Translations under genes and position numbers: made by a program
The notes under the pieces: generated by a model
Database searches by the model: none
What the model saw: only the letters and a program-made list of their open reading frames with translations
What the model was told of the DNA's origin: nothing
Shown: one piece after another, positions 1 through 5,898 of the stretch
How the letters are laid out: the number at the start of each line of letters is the position of its first letter
How positions within the stretch are numbered: position 1 is the stretch's first letter
Assembly (NCBI GenBank): GCA_947625565.1
Contig: CANQOU010000077.1
Coordinates: 1-6,060 of the forward strand
Source: an uncultured Clostridia bacterium
GTDB taxonomy: Bacteria > Bacillota > Clostridia > TANB77 > CAG-508
DNA: 6,060 nt
Direction: 5' to 3'

Positions 1-18
1 AATAGTTAGTCTTTCTAT

Positions 19-47
19 ATTATATATGAATAAATCTTATAAGTAAA
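19..47 (-). promoter_or_regulatory. Possible leftward promoter at the window edge
   Basis: On the minus strand a perfect TATAAT (19-24 on plus coordinates, read in reverse) lies 17 bases after TTTACT (42-47), which matches four of six positions of TTGACA. It would fire out of the window to the left, toward an unseen gene. TATAAT is common by chance in DNA this AT-rich, so the call is weak. Confidence 0.25.
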
Positions 48-55
48 ATTTGTTT

Positions 56-173
56 TTATAGTAAACTAGTCGTTGTTCTTAAAAATTCTTCTGTTTTTTC
101 TCTAATTCTTTGTTTTGGAGATTTTTTTAGATCAAAAAATTTTATCGCAAAATTCGACAATTTTTATAAGCAT
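56..173 (-). pseudogene. Possible broken small reading frame, unrecognised
   Basis: An ATG at 171-173 opens a 13-codon frame (MLIKIVEFCDKIF) that hits TGA at 132-134. One frame over, an uninterrupted stretch continues from there to a TAA at 56-58 and encodes DLKKSPKQRIREKTEEFL followed by RTTTSLL. Removing one base from the homopolymer run at 134-139 would join the two into a charged 38-residue protein. A GGAG on the minus strand (about 187-190) lies 12-13 bases before the ATG, which is rather far. There is no convincing promoter, and the frame sits just after the operon terminator. I recognise no family. It could be a decayed gene, a small gene carrying a sequencing indel, or chance in AT-rich DNA. 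Confidence 0.2.
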
Positions 174-195
174 TTAATAATGTTACTCCATAATA

Positions 196-228
196 AAAAA
201 CCACAAAGGTACATACTTTATGGTTTTT
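196..228 (-). terminator. Intrinsic terminator of the MoxR/VWA operon
   Basis: An inverted repeat with arms AAAAACCA (196-203) and TGGTTTTT (221-228) is extended inward, after a single C/A mismatch, by AAAG/CTTT around a 7-base loop. Read on the minus strand the stem ends in GTGG followed by six T, the form of a Rho-independent terminator. It begins 36 bases after the stop codon of the TPR gene. The A-run on the other arm means it could also act on plus-strand transcripts. Confidence 0.8.
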
Positions 229-264
229 ACTTTATAACATTACACTTTTTTTATAATTTTAGCA

Positions 265-966
265 CTACCAATTTTTTTGTATTCTATTATAATCATAGTT
301 TGAGCCATAATTTCTAAATTGTGTTTCTATTTGCCTTTGTCTTTGTGTTGCACTTTGCTTTATATCTTGTATTTTATTTTCTATTTCTTCTTCGTTTGGA
401 TTTTTATTTCCTTCTCCATCTTGGTTGTCATCATTATTTTCTTCCTCTTGTTGTCCTTCTTGCTGTAATTTCTTTAATCTTTCTATTTCTTTTTCAATAT
501 CTTCTTTCAATGTCTGTGCCTTACTATTATGCCCATTGCTATCATTTTTGTTTGCACAACCTTTTTCTGTTAAAATATCTACTGCAGATTGATATTTTTC
601 AATAGCTTCTTCAATACTATTTGCATCATTTTCGTCAACTTGAACTGTTTTACAAATTGATAATGCATAATTTATTCTAATATTACATTCCTTATCTTTA
701 GGTACAAAGCCTTCTAAGGCATTGTCATACTGCTCTATTGCTTTTTCATATTCCCCATTATTATATAAAATATTTCCATAATTATAGTTTGCAACATAAT
801 TTTGAGAAAAGTCAAAATTAGTTAATGCTTTTGCTTCATTTTCAGCATATTCTCCATTTTTATATTTATCTATCAAAATATTATTTGTTATATTATTATA
901 TAAAAGTTTTATTGTTGCAAATATTAAAATAATATATATTATTACTACTAATATTTTTCGTTTCAT
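265..966 (-). CDS. BatC-like TPR membrane protein, last gene of the operon
   Basis: This 233-residue protein starts with a short basic end (MKRK) and one membrane segment at about residues 5-22. The basic N-terminus should remain inside, leaving the rest outside the membrane. Residues about 57-87 form a clear TPR unit (NYGNILYNNGEYEKAIEQYDNAL), and a second helical pair follows at about 96-131 (INYAL, then EEAIEKYQSAVDIL). From about 150 to 215 the chain is highly charged, rich in Glu, Gln, Asn and Lys, and likely coiled or disordered, a layout usual for BatC-type proteins. It probably serves as a protein-protein scaffold for the VWA proteins encoded just upstream. The start is well supported by AAGGAG six bases before the ATG, and it overlaps the previous stop by 4 bp. 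The role is inferred from architecture and operon position. The exact substrate is unknown. Confidence 0.82.
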   Translation of the reverse strand: MKRKILVVIIYIILIFATIKLLYNNITNNILIDKYKNGEYAENEAKALTNFDFSQNYVANYNYGNILYNNGEYEKAIEQYDNALEGFVPKDKECNIRINYALSICKTVQVDENDANSIEEAIEKYQSAVDILTEKGCANKNDSNGHNSKAQTLKEDIEKEIERLKKLQQEGQQEEENNDDNQDGEGNKNPNEEEIENKIQDIKQSATQRQRQIETQFRNYGSNYDYNRIQKNW

Positions 967-2006
967 TGCATTCTCCTTTTTTTCAGTATAAATTCTGCTA
1001 TCAATAAGATTACCAATGGTATTGCAAAATAATAATAAATGTCTTGATATGAATTTATTTTTTCTTCTGTTGTTTGAGAATTAAAAATTTGTTCCTTTAT
1101 ATCTCTTAATTTATAGTCTAGATTAGATGTTTTATCCATTTGTATATAATCAATTTTTAAATCTGTTGCTAATTGTTTTAGTGTTTTTTCATCTATCTTA
1201 GAAATAGCTGTATTCTTGTTATAATTGTCATCATAATAGAACATATAATAGTCTTCATTACTTGGGTCATTTGCAAACATACTATTTACCATTTTACCAC
1301 CTGCATCAGTTCCATATCCTAATACTGCACCATTTGAAATATATTGTGCAATATTTGCAAATGATTCTAAATCTTCTTCTCTTGTAATTTCACCATCTGT
1401 TATAAAAAATGTTATAAATTTTGTTTTCTTTTCTTGTCTCTCTTTTTCCTGTTTCAATGTACTTTCAAAAATATCCTTTACTATATTTATTGAAGTACCT
1501 TTGGCGAAATAATCATATTCTATATTTATAGCTTTCAATTCAGCTTGTACCATGTCAGTATCATTTGTAAAAGGAATTAGTCTTTGTGCACTATTTCCAA
1601 ATGTTATAATAGAAAATTTACAACCTGGTAGTTGGTCTATAATATAGCAACAATCATTTATTACTCCTTCAAATCTTTCTTTGTCTTTATTATAATCTAA
1701 AGCCCTCATACTTACACTTGTATCTATAACAAATAAAATATTGAATTCAGAACTTAATATTGTATTTTCACCATTTGGAATCATAAGTCTCAAGTTTATT
1801 ATAAATAGTAAAATAATGCAAATTATTTTTATACTTGCACTTATAATATAATGCTTTTGTAGTTCCTTTTGTCTAGCAGTTTTTTCGCCATCATCAGTTT
1901 TACTTGAGATTTTTTCTTTTAGTTCTTTATTATATATTACTAAAATTGTTAAAGCTAAACATATTATTATCATTAGCCAAATTGGAATAATTGGGTTTAT
2001 TATCAT
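963..2006 (-). CDS. VWA domain membrane protein, BatB-like
   Basis: This 347-residue protein has membrane segments at about 8-25, 53-76 and 324-341 around a von Willebrand factor A domain at about 88-305. The metal-ion-dependent adhesion site looks complete: DTSVS at residues 95-99 (DxSxS), Thr171 in GTSI, and Asp204 in FITDGE. The linker between the first two membrane segments is rich in Lys and the C-terminus is KKRRMQ. The positive-inside rule therefore puts the VWA domain outside the cytoplasm. The family (BatA/BatB, aerotolerance operons) is found with MoxR ATPases and is thought to form a membrane complex whose biochemical role remains unclear. AAAGGA lies 8 bases before the ATG, and the gene overlaps both neighbours by 4 bp (ATGA), which suggests translational coupling. 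It differs from its paralogue upstream by having no long insertion in the VWA domain. It has clustered Cys at 119, 120 and 129. Confidence 0.88.
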   Translation of the reverse strand: MIINPIIPIWLMIIICLALTILVIYNKELKEKISSKTDDGEKTARQKELQKHYIISASIKIICIILLFIINLRLMIPNGENTILSSEFNILFVIDTSVSMRALDYNKDKERFEGVINDCCYIIDQLPGCKFSIITFGNSAQRLIPFTNDTDMVQAELKAINIEYDYFAKGTSINIVKDIFESTLKQEKERQEKKTKFITFFITDGEITREEDLESFANIAQYISNGAVLGYGTDAGGKMVNSMFANDPSNEDYYMFYYDDNYNKNTAISKIDEKTLKQLATDLKIDYIQMDKTSNLDYKLRDIKEQIFNSQTTEEKINSYQDIYYYFAIPLVILLIAEFILKKRRMQ

Positions 2007-3049
2007 AATTTTATCCTTTTTTCTATAATAATTAGACTTGTAAATATAATTATTGCACTTATTAAAAATATACTTGGATGGTCTGTTATATAAGTCTTTT
2101 TTGTTGTTCTTAATAAAGATGTTTTAGTCTCTTTAATTTCATTAACTATATTTTGTGCCATTTGTGTTAAATCACCTGTATAGAATTTTCCTTTTGCATT
2201 TTGTTCAATTGCTATTCTACAATTTTCTATTTTTTCAGTTGAAGTATGTGAATTCATCTCAACCGTTGGACAGTATGCATATACATTAATCTTATATTGT
2301 TTACAAAGTTCACATGCCTCTGGAAGTGTAATTGTTTCTGTACCTTGTACATCATTATCTGTCGCAAAAATAATTATTCTTGTTCTTTCTGAATCAATTT
2401 TTAAATCTGGAAATGCATATAATGTTCCAGCTAGCCCATCTCCTACTAGTGAACTTCCTCTAATATTAGAATCTGCTCCAACTCCTCCATACCAAATCAT
2501 TGGTATTTCCTCATCACCTTGCATATATGTTACAGGTGGGTTTTCATTATATTCTATTGATATTTTTAGCTGTGGTTCCAATGTTTCAAAACATTTATAT
2601 ATGTAGTCATAATCATCTGTCAAGGGGCAATACACCATTGGTGCTGTATTATAAATAACAATACCTATTCTATCTCCTTTAATAGATGGAATTATTTTCT
2701 TAAAACTTTCTATTAGTTCAAGATTAACTTGACTTTGTGAAGTTGATATATCTAATCCCAAAAGTATATCTCTATTCTTTCTATCTTCGCTTTTTGTTTG
2801 AACAGTTACAGGTCTTGCAATAAGAATACTAACTATCACTATATTTGCAAGGCTTAAAATTTTAACTAAATTTGATAGAATTTTATATCTTCTTATTTTT
2901 GACTTATAATATTCAGTTTCTTTTATATATTTGGTATTAGCTACTTTTTTCCCTTTTGTATATCGGTTTTTTTTATTAAAATTTATAAAAAATATTGCTA
3001 CTCCAACTATTAAACAGATAATTACTACAACTGGGTACATCAATTCCAT
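2003..3049 (-). CDS. VWA domain membrane protein, BatA-like
   Basis: This 348-residue protein has membrane segments at about 5-23, 60-79 and 326-342 and a VWA domain at about 92-310. The metal site is DISTS at residues 100-104, with Asp231 in FATDND. The usual Thr position seems to be taken by Ser in RGSSLVGDGL (about 197-206). Compared with the BatB-like partner there is an insertion of about 30 residues at roughly 165-196, containing NPPVTYMQ and MIWYGGVGAD. The basic first linker (KKNRYTKGKK) and basic C-terminus (EKRIKL) place the VWA domain outside the membrane. Residues 246-249 are CELC, where many homologues have small residues. AAGGAGA lies 11 bases before the ATG. The gene overlaps the preceding gene by 10 bp and the following one by 4 bp. 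It probably forms the membrane core together with the BatB-like protein. Its precise function is not known. Confidence 0.88.
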   Translation of the reverse strand: MELMYPVVVIICLIVGVAIFFINFNKKNRYTKGKKVANTKYIKETEYYKSKIRRYKILSNLVKILSLANIVIVSILIARPVTVQTKSEDRKNRDILLGLDISTSQSQVNLELIESFKKIIPSIKGDRIGIVIYNTAPMVYCPLTDDYDYIYKCFETLEPQLKISIEYNENPPVTYMQGDEEIPMIWYGGVGADSNIRGSSLVGDGLAGTLYAFPDLKIDSERTRIIIFATDNDVQGTETITLPEACELCKQYKINVYAYCPTVEMNSHTSTEKIENCRIAIEQNAKGKFYTGDLTQMAQNIVNEIKETKTSLLRTTKKTYITDHPSIFLISAIIIFTSLIIIEKRIKL

Positions 3050-3510
3050 TGTTTTATAACTCTCCTTGCATTATTTATTGAAGCCTCAAAATCGCCTTCA
3101 GACCTACTTGCAAATTCTGGTTCATAATATTCTTTTATCAATTCATAAAGAGTTGGCATATTTAATGTTTTTATTTCTGACAAAGAATAATTTTGTGTCT
3201 TAATATCTGTAACTTCAAAAACAAATAATCTAATTGCCTCACTTATTGATTGATAAGATTTTCTTAATGATATTTTATTATTTTTATATTTACATTCTAT
3301 TGCATCTAGTCGTTTTAAATATTTTTCCTCTATAGTTTGTATATTTTTTTGATTTTTGTCTAAGTTCTTCTTTATCTTTAAATTTGTTTCCTTTTTATTC
3401 TTTTTTGAATAAATTAAATATACCGTTAATATTATAATTAGACAACTAGAAATTATTAAAGGTATTAGTGAATATGTAAATAGTTCTTGTAATTTAATAG
3501 ACGTTTGCAT
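3040..3510 (-). CDS. Single-pass membrane protein in the DUF4381 position
   Basis: This 156-residue protein has one membrane segment at about 13-34, followed at once by a strongly basic stretch (SKKNKKETNLKIKKNLDKN), so the bulk should be cytoplasmic. Residues about 50-80 are probably coiled coil. The C-terminal part (about 80-155) is helical, including SISEAIRLFVFEVT and LYELIKEYYEPEF, and ends in NNARRVIKQWN. Many MoxR/VWA operons carry a small DUF4381-type protein with one membrane helix between the DUF58 and BatA genes. Position, size and the C-terminal helical pattern fit that, although I cannot confirm family membership by eye. It may link the cytoplasmic MoxR-DUF58 pair to the membrane VWA proteins. 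GAAAGG lies 7 bases before the ATG. It overlaps batA-like by 10 bp, and it would overlap the frame-restored DUF58 gene by 17 bp. Confidence 0.75.
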   Translation of the reverse strand: MQTSIKLQELFTYSLIPLIISSCLIIILTVYLIYSKKNKKETNLKIKKNLDKNQKNIQTIEEKYLKRLDAIECKYKNNKISLRKSYQSISEAIRLFVFEVTDIKTQNYSLSEIKTLNMPTLYELIKEYYEPEFASRSEGDFEASINNARRVIKQWN

Positions 3511-3633
3511 TTTTTCGCCTTTCTAATAATTTTAATATATCATTTACTATATCTTTTTGCTTATTTAAAGTTGTTACTGTAATTTTATATTTTTTAAATT
3601 TTTCTTTAGTTTTTTCATATATTCCGTGTTTTT
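3494..3633 (-). pseudogene. Out-of-frame C-terminal end of the DUF58 gene
   Basis: Immediately beyond the point where the DUF58 frame derails, the neighbouring frame runs without a stop from CAC at 3626-3628 to TAA at 3494-3496. It encodes 44 residues: HGIYEKTKEKFKKYKITVTT, then LNKQKDIVNDILKLL and ERRKNANVY. The pattern of a charged helix, a short strand around ITVTT, then a helix ending in LLERRK is how DUF58 proteins normally finish. The two frames meet at an A5 run (3629-3633 on plus, read as T). With four A the gene would read EIKHGIYEK and total 289 residues, close to the family's usual length. The codon use is the same as in the rest of the operon. It could be a real recent mutation, a homopolymer sequencing error, or less likely a programmed +1 shift. 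The segment also contains the ribosome binding site of the next gene. Confidence 0.75.
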
Positions 3634-4364
3634 ATTTCTAGCTCTAAATTTTTTAATTGTTCATCTTCTAAAATATAATCTGGAATATAACTTCCTTGGT
3701 CTAAATCAAATGCATTGTATCCAGTCATTAAGGCATCTGAAATATTTATAAACATTATATCATGTAATAAAGATAAACGTCTCAAAGTTTCTTCTGAAAT
3801 ATTATTCATTCCATCTATATCAGTAATTATAAAAATAATCATTCTTCTTCTTATGAATTTTAAAACATAATTTATTAAATCTTCTAAATTATTTTCTGTG
3901 TCCATTTCTCTTTCATATGTAGTTAAAATTTTTTCTATGTTATATAATCCTGTTTTAAATGGAAATAGTTTTATATTATTCTTTCCTCTGTATATTGCAC
4001 TAATTGAATCTCTATGTCTATCTACTAAATATGCAATAGTGCCTATTGCCATTAAAGCTACATCTTTTTTTGAATCTAAGTCTCTTGTATCTGCTAACAT
4101 TTTCTTGCCAGAATCTAATATAAATAATACATTATGTTTTTTTTCTGCTATGTATTGCTTTATCAATATCTTATTTGACCTTGCTGATGCTTTCCAATCT
4201 ATATCTTTTACATTATCTCCTATTACATATTCTCTTAAGTCCTCAAAGTTCATACTTTTTCCTTTATACAATGAATTATATGAGCCTTCTAAAATATTTG
4301 CAGTTTTTTTCTTAGTATAAATTGAAAGATTAGCTCTTACTTTTGTAATATATTTCATATTCAT
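3615..4364 (-). CDS. DUF58 domain protein, interrupted near its C-terminus
   Basis: This is a soluble 249-residue protein without membrane segments. The DUF58 signature is clear at residues about 34-63: KGKSMNFEDLREYVIGD followed by NVKDIDWKASARS. A VWA-like fold follows, starting LFILDSGKKM (Asp84) and continuing with IFIITDIDG (Asp182). The first site is degenerate compared with DxSxS, which is common in DUF58. These proteins are encoded beside MoxR ATPases and are thought to work with them in the cytoplasm as VWA-like partners. The start ATG at 4362-4364 is preceded by GGGAG nine bases upstream and lies 22 bases after the ATPase stop. A second ATG two codons later has poorer spacing. The frame ends ELEIKTRNI-stop, but the natural C-terminus lies one frame over (3494-3628), so this is probably a truncated version of a 289-residue protein. 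Whether the truncated form works cannot be judged from sequence. Confidence 0.85.
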   Translation of the reverse strand: MNMKYITKVRANLSIYTKKKTANILEGSYNSLYKGKSMNFEDLREYVIGDNVKDIDWKASARSNKILIKQYIAEKKHNVLFILDSGKKMLADTRDLDSKKDVALMAIGTIAYLVDRHRDSISAIYRGKNNIKLFPFKTGLYNIEKILTTYEREMDTENNLEDLINYVLKFIRRRMIIFIITDIDGMNNISEETLRRLSLLHDIMFINISDALMTGYNAFDLDQGSYIPDYILEDEQLKNLELEIKTRNI

Positions 4365-4386
4365 AATAAATTTCTCCCAAATTAAA

Positions 4387-5373
4387 CTATGGTGTTTTTA
4401 TTGATTTTATTATTGCTTCTATTATTGTTTCAACTTTTACTTCATCTGCAATAGCTTCAAAATTTAATGAAATTCTATGTCTTAATATACTATAACTTAA
4501 TGCCTTTATATCATCTGGAGTTACAAAAGTTCTTCCATTTATTAAAGCTAATGCTTTTCCTGCTTCCATAAATGCTATTGCTGCTCTTGTACTTGCTCCA
4601 CTTATTACATATTTGGCTAATTCTGGACTTATTACTTTTGAAGTGTTTCTAGTTGCTTGTATAATACTTACAATATATTTTTTTACTGCTTCATCTATAT
4701 ATATTTTTTTGCTTAGCTCTTGTAAATATTTTATATCTTCTATATTTACTACTTTTTCTTTTTTTTCAAACACTTCATTTTCTATTCTGTTTAATACCTC
4801 TAATTCTTCGCTTTCATTTGGATAGTCTAGTATTTCTTTAATTATAAATCTATCTTGTTGTGCCTCTGATAAAAGATATGTTCCTTCTTGTTCTATTGGA
4901 TTTTGTGTTGCCATTACTATAAATACTTCTGGTAATTTATAAATTTCTCCTCCTATGCTTACCTGTCTTTCTTGCATTGCTTCTAGCATAGCACTTTGTG
5001 TTTTTGAACTTGACCTGTTTATTTCATCTAAAAGGACAAAATTAGCATATACTGGTCCTATCTTTGTATCAAACTCCACTGTTTTTGCATTATATGTTTG
5101 AGTTCCTATAATATCACTTGGCAATAAGTCTGGCGTACATTGTATGCGTGAAAACTTTCCACCACAGCTCTCTGTCAAAACTCTTACAGCTGTTGTTTTT
5201 GCCAAACCTGGTACAGATTCTACTAATATATGTCCATTTGCAATTAAAGTTATCAATAATGAAATTTGTAAATTTTTTTGTCCTACTATTCTTGAAGTAT
5301 AATAATTTGAAATTGCTTCAATAATCAAATTACTTTTTTTCATTTCTTCTTCTGAAATATTATTTTTTTCCAT
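4387..5373 (-). CDS. MoxR-family AAA+ ATPase
   Basis: This cytoplasmic 328-residue ATPase has the usual length of the family. The Walker A region is ESVPGLAKTT at residues 52-61 (Lys59, Thr60), with Ser53 where many relatives have Gly or Asp. Walker B is FVLLDEINR at 112-120, sensor 1 is in ATQNP at 155-159, and the family-typical EGTYLLSEAQQDRF occupies 163-176. The lid domain has the sensor 2 region GASTRA (259-264), then RTFVTPDDIKALSYSILRHR (281-300). MoxR ATPases act as chaperone-like remodelling or metal-insertion factors for VWA proteins encoded nearby, and here DUF58 and two VWA membrane proteins follow. It is the first gene of the operon. GGGAG lies six bases before the ATG, and a good promoter ends about 50 bases upstream. 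Family assignment is firm. The substrate is unknown. Confidence 0.95.
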   Translation of the reverse strand: MEKNNISEEEMKKSNLIIEAISNYYTSRIVGQKNLQISLLITLIANGHILVESVPGLAKTTAVRVLTESCGGKFSRIQCTPDLLPSDIIGTQTYNAKTVEFDTKIGPVYANFVLLDEINRSSSKTQSAMLEAMQERQVSIGGEIYKLPEVFIVMATQNPIEQEGTYLLSEAQQDRFIIKEILDYPNESEELEVLNRIENEVFEKKEKVVNIEDIKYLQELSKKIYIDEAVKKYIVSIIQATRNTSKVISPELAKYVISGASTRAAIAFMEAGKALALINGRTFVTPDDIKALSYSILRHRISLNFEAIADEVKVETIIEAIIKSIKTP

Positions 5374-5424
5374 TTGTGTCTCCCTTTCTTTTTACTTTTT
5401 ATGATTTTGCATAACTCTTTTTTA

Positions 5425-5453
5425 TTTATAACATAAATCGACAATAAGTTCAA
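5425..5453 (-). promoter_or_regulatory. Sigma-A-type promoter of the MoxR/VWA operon
   Basis: Read on the minus strand, TTGAAC (5448-5453) and TATAAA (5425-5430) are separated by exactly 17 bases. The -10 is preceded by TG plus one base, the extended -10 form. The predicted start near 5418 leaves a leader of about 45 bases carrying the ribosome binding site AAAGGGAG. No riboswitch or attenuator is visible in a leader this short, so any control would act at the DNA level or through the upstream repeat region. Confidence 0.72.
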
Positions 5454-5490
5454 TGGTATATGATATTATTTTTTATTTTAAAAAATTTAC

Positions 5491-5582
5491 TTCTACTATG
5501 CAAAAAATTATCCCTATTATTTTTAACATAGTATTTCCTAATATATAATGTTCACTATGTTTGCATAATTACATTAGTAGAA
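5491..5582. repeat. Nested inverted repeats between divergent promoters
   Basis: The outer arms TTCTACTA (5491-5498) and TAGTAGAA (5575-5582) are perfect inverted copies. Directly inside them TGCAAA (5499-5504) and TTTGCA (5560-5565) also match, with nine extra bases on the right side. A further inner pair, AACATAGT (5525-5532) and ACTATGTT (5554-5561), is perfect and partly competes with the TTTGCA arm. The block lies upstream of the -35 boxes of both divergent promoters, so it could be a regulator-binding region or the ends of a decayed small element. Short repeats like these also arise by chance in AT-rich DNA. Confidence 0.4.
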
Positions 5583-5591
5583 TTGCTTTTC

Positions 5592-5620
5592 TGTACATAT
5601 ATGCTGTTTTGTGATATAAT
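5592..5620 (+). promoter_or_regulatory. Extended -10 promoter of the plus-strand small gene
   Basis: A perfect TATAAT at 5615-5620 is preceded by TGA (5612-5614), giving the extended -10 form TGnTATAAT. TGTACA at 5592-5597, matching four of six -35 positions, lies 17 bases upstream. Transcription should start near 5627, just before AGGAGA at 5635-5640. Together with the hairpin at 5838-5888 this defines a compact transcript of about 260 bases. Confidence 0.7.
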
Positions 5621-5651
5621 ATATACTAAGATATAGGAGATAAAGACATCT

Positions 5652-5834
5652 ATGACATTAAGCAACATAATTCTGGAGTACTTCCGGAAGAAATTAAAGG
5701 CTGTTGGCACCTTTTTCGAAGAAAGAGCATATTACAATCCGAAAATTGTAGATGCAATGTTCTTAGAAGGGTTTGTGATTACTCATTCCTTTGACGGTTT
5801 GGTATTCACAACTCGAGTAGAACGGGTGGCATAG
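5652..5834 (+). CDS. Small protein of 60 residues, unknown function
   Basis: I do not recognise this protein. It begins MTLSNIILEYFRKKLKAVG and ends FDGLVFTTRVERVA. It has no membrane segment, signal peptide or clear motif. Residues about 1-28 look like an amphipathic basic helix, and the end looks like beta strands. AGGAGA at 5635-5640 lies 11 bases before the ATG, slightly far but usable. A strong promoter lies upstream and a hairpin terminator 3 bases after the stop, so it is a stand-alone transcription unit. Its G+C, counted by hand, is 71 of 183 (39%), far above the rest of the window, and it uses CTG, CGG, CCG, TTC, TAC and GAC, which the operon avoids. That suggests foreign origin, strong constraint, or a structured RNA in place of a protein. 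It is convergent with rlmN. Confidence 0.55.
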   Translation: MTLSNIILEYFRKKLKAVGTFFEERAYYNPKIVDAMFLEGFVITHSFDGLVFTTRVERVA

Positions 5835-5837
5835 GCT

Positions 5838-5888
5838 AAAAAAGTGGTTTCTTTAGAAGATAATATCTTTTAAAGAAATCACTTTTTT
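5838..5888. terminator. Bidirectional intrinsic terminator, 24-bp stem
   Basis: The arms 5838-5861 and 5865-5888 pair along all 24 positions, with only G-T wobbles at 5847/5879 and 5856/5870, around the 3-base loop AAT. The outer ends are A6 and T6, so both strands give a stem followed by a U-run. It starts 3 bases after the stop of the plus-strand small gene and lies 10 bases beyond the stop of rlmN on the minus strand, so it serves both convergent units. Confidence 0.92.
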
Positions 5889-5898
5889 GTTATAAACT

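Noticed and set aside
1..264. CRISPR array, tRNA or transposon ends in the left intergenic region
   Set aside because: No regularly spaced repeats, no cloverleaf and no terminal inverted repeats with target duplications are visible. Only the terminator hairpin is convincing.
321..605. Plus-strand open frame of 94 codons
   Set aside because: It is the antisense of the TPR gene. The Leu/Phe-rich, low-complexity product is what A-rich, Glu/Lys-rich coding DNA gives on the other strand.
3629..3635. Programmed -1 frameshift site in the DUF58 gene
   Set aside because: The shift needed is +1 (or -2), no classical slippery heptamer for that direction and no following stem-loop or pseudoknot is evident, so mutation or sequencing error is more likely.
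3898..4320. Plus-strand open frame of 140 codons
   Set aside because: It lies fully antisense to the clearly recognisable DUF58 gene, has no ribosome binding site, and its hydrophobic Ser/Phe/Ile-rich product is typical of a shadow frame.
4613..4825. Plus-strand open frame of 70 codons
   Set aside because: It is antisense to the conserved MoxR ATPase lid domain, with low-complexity Ser/Phe/Ile content and no start signals.
5118..5324. Plus-strand open frame of 68 codons
   Set aside because: It is antisense to the MoxR Walker A region, which is unmistakably coding on the minus strand.
5627..5888. Known housekeeping small RNA (SRP RNA, tmRNA, 6S RNA or RNase P RNA) in the short plus-strand transcript
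   Set aside because: The size is near that of SRP RNA, but none of the conserved cores of these RNAs that I know are visible, and a ribosome binding site with a 60-codon frame explains the layout better.
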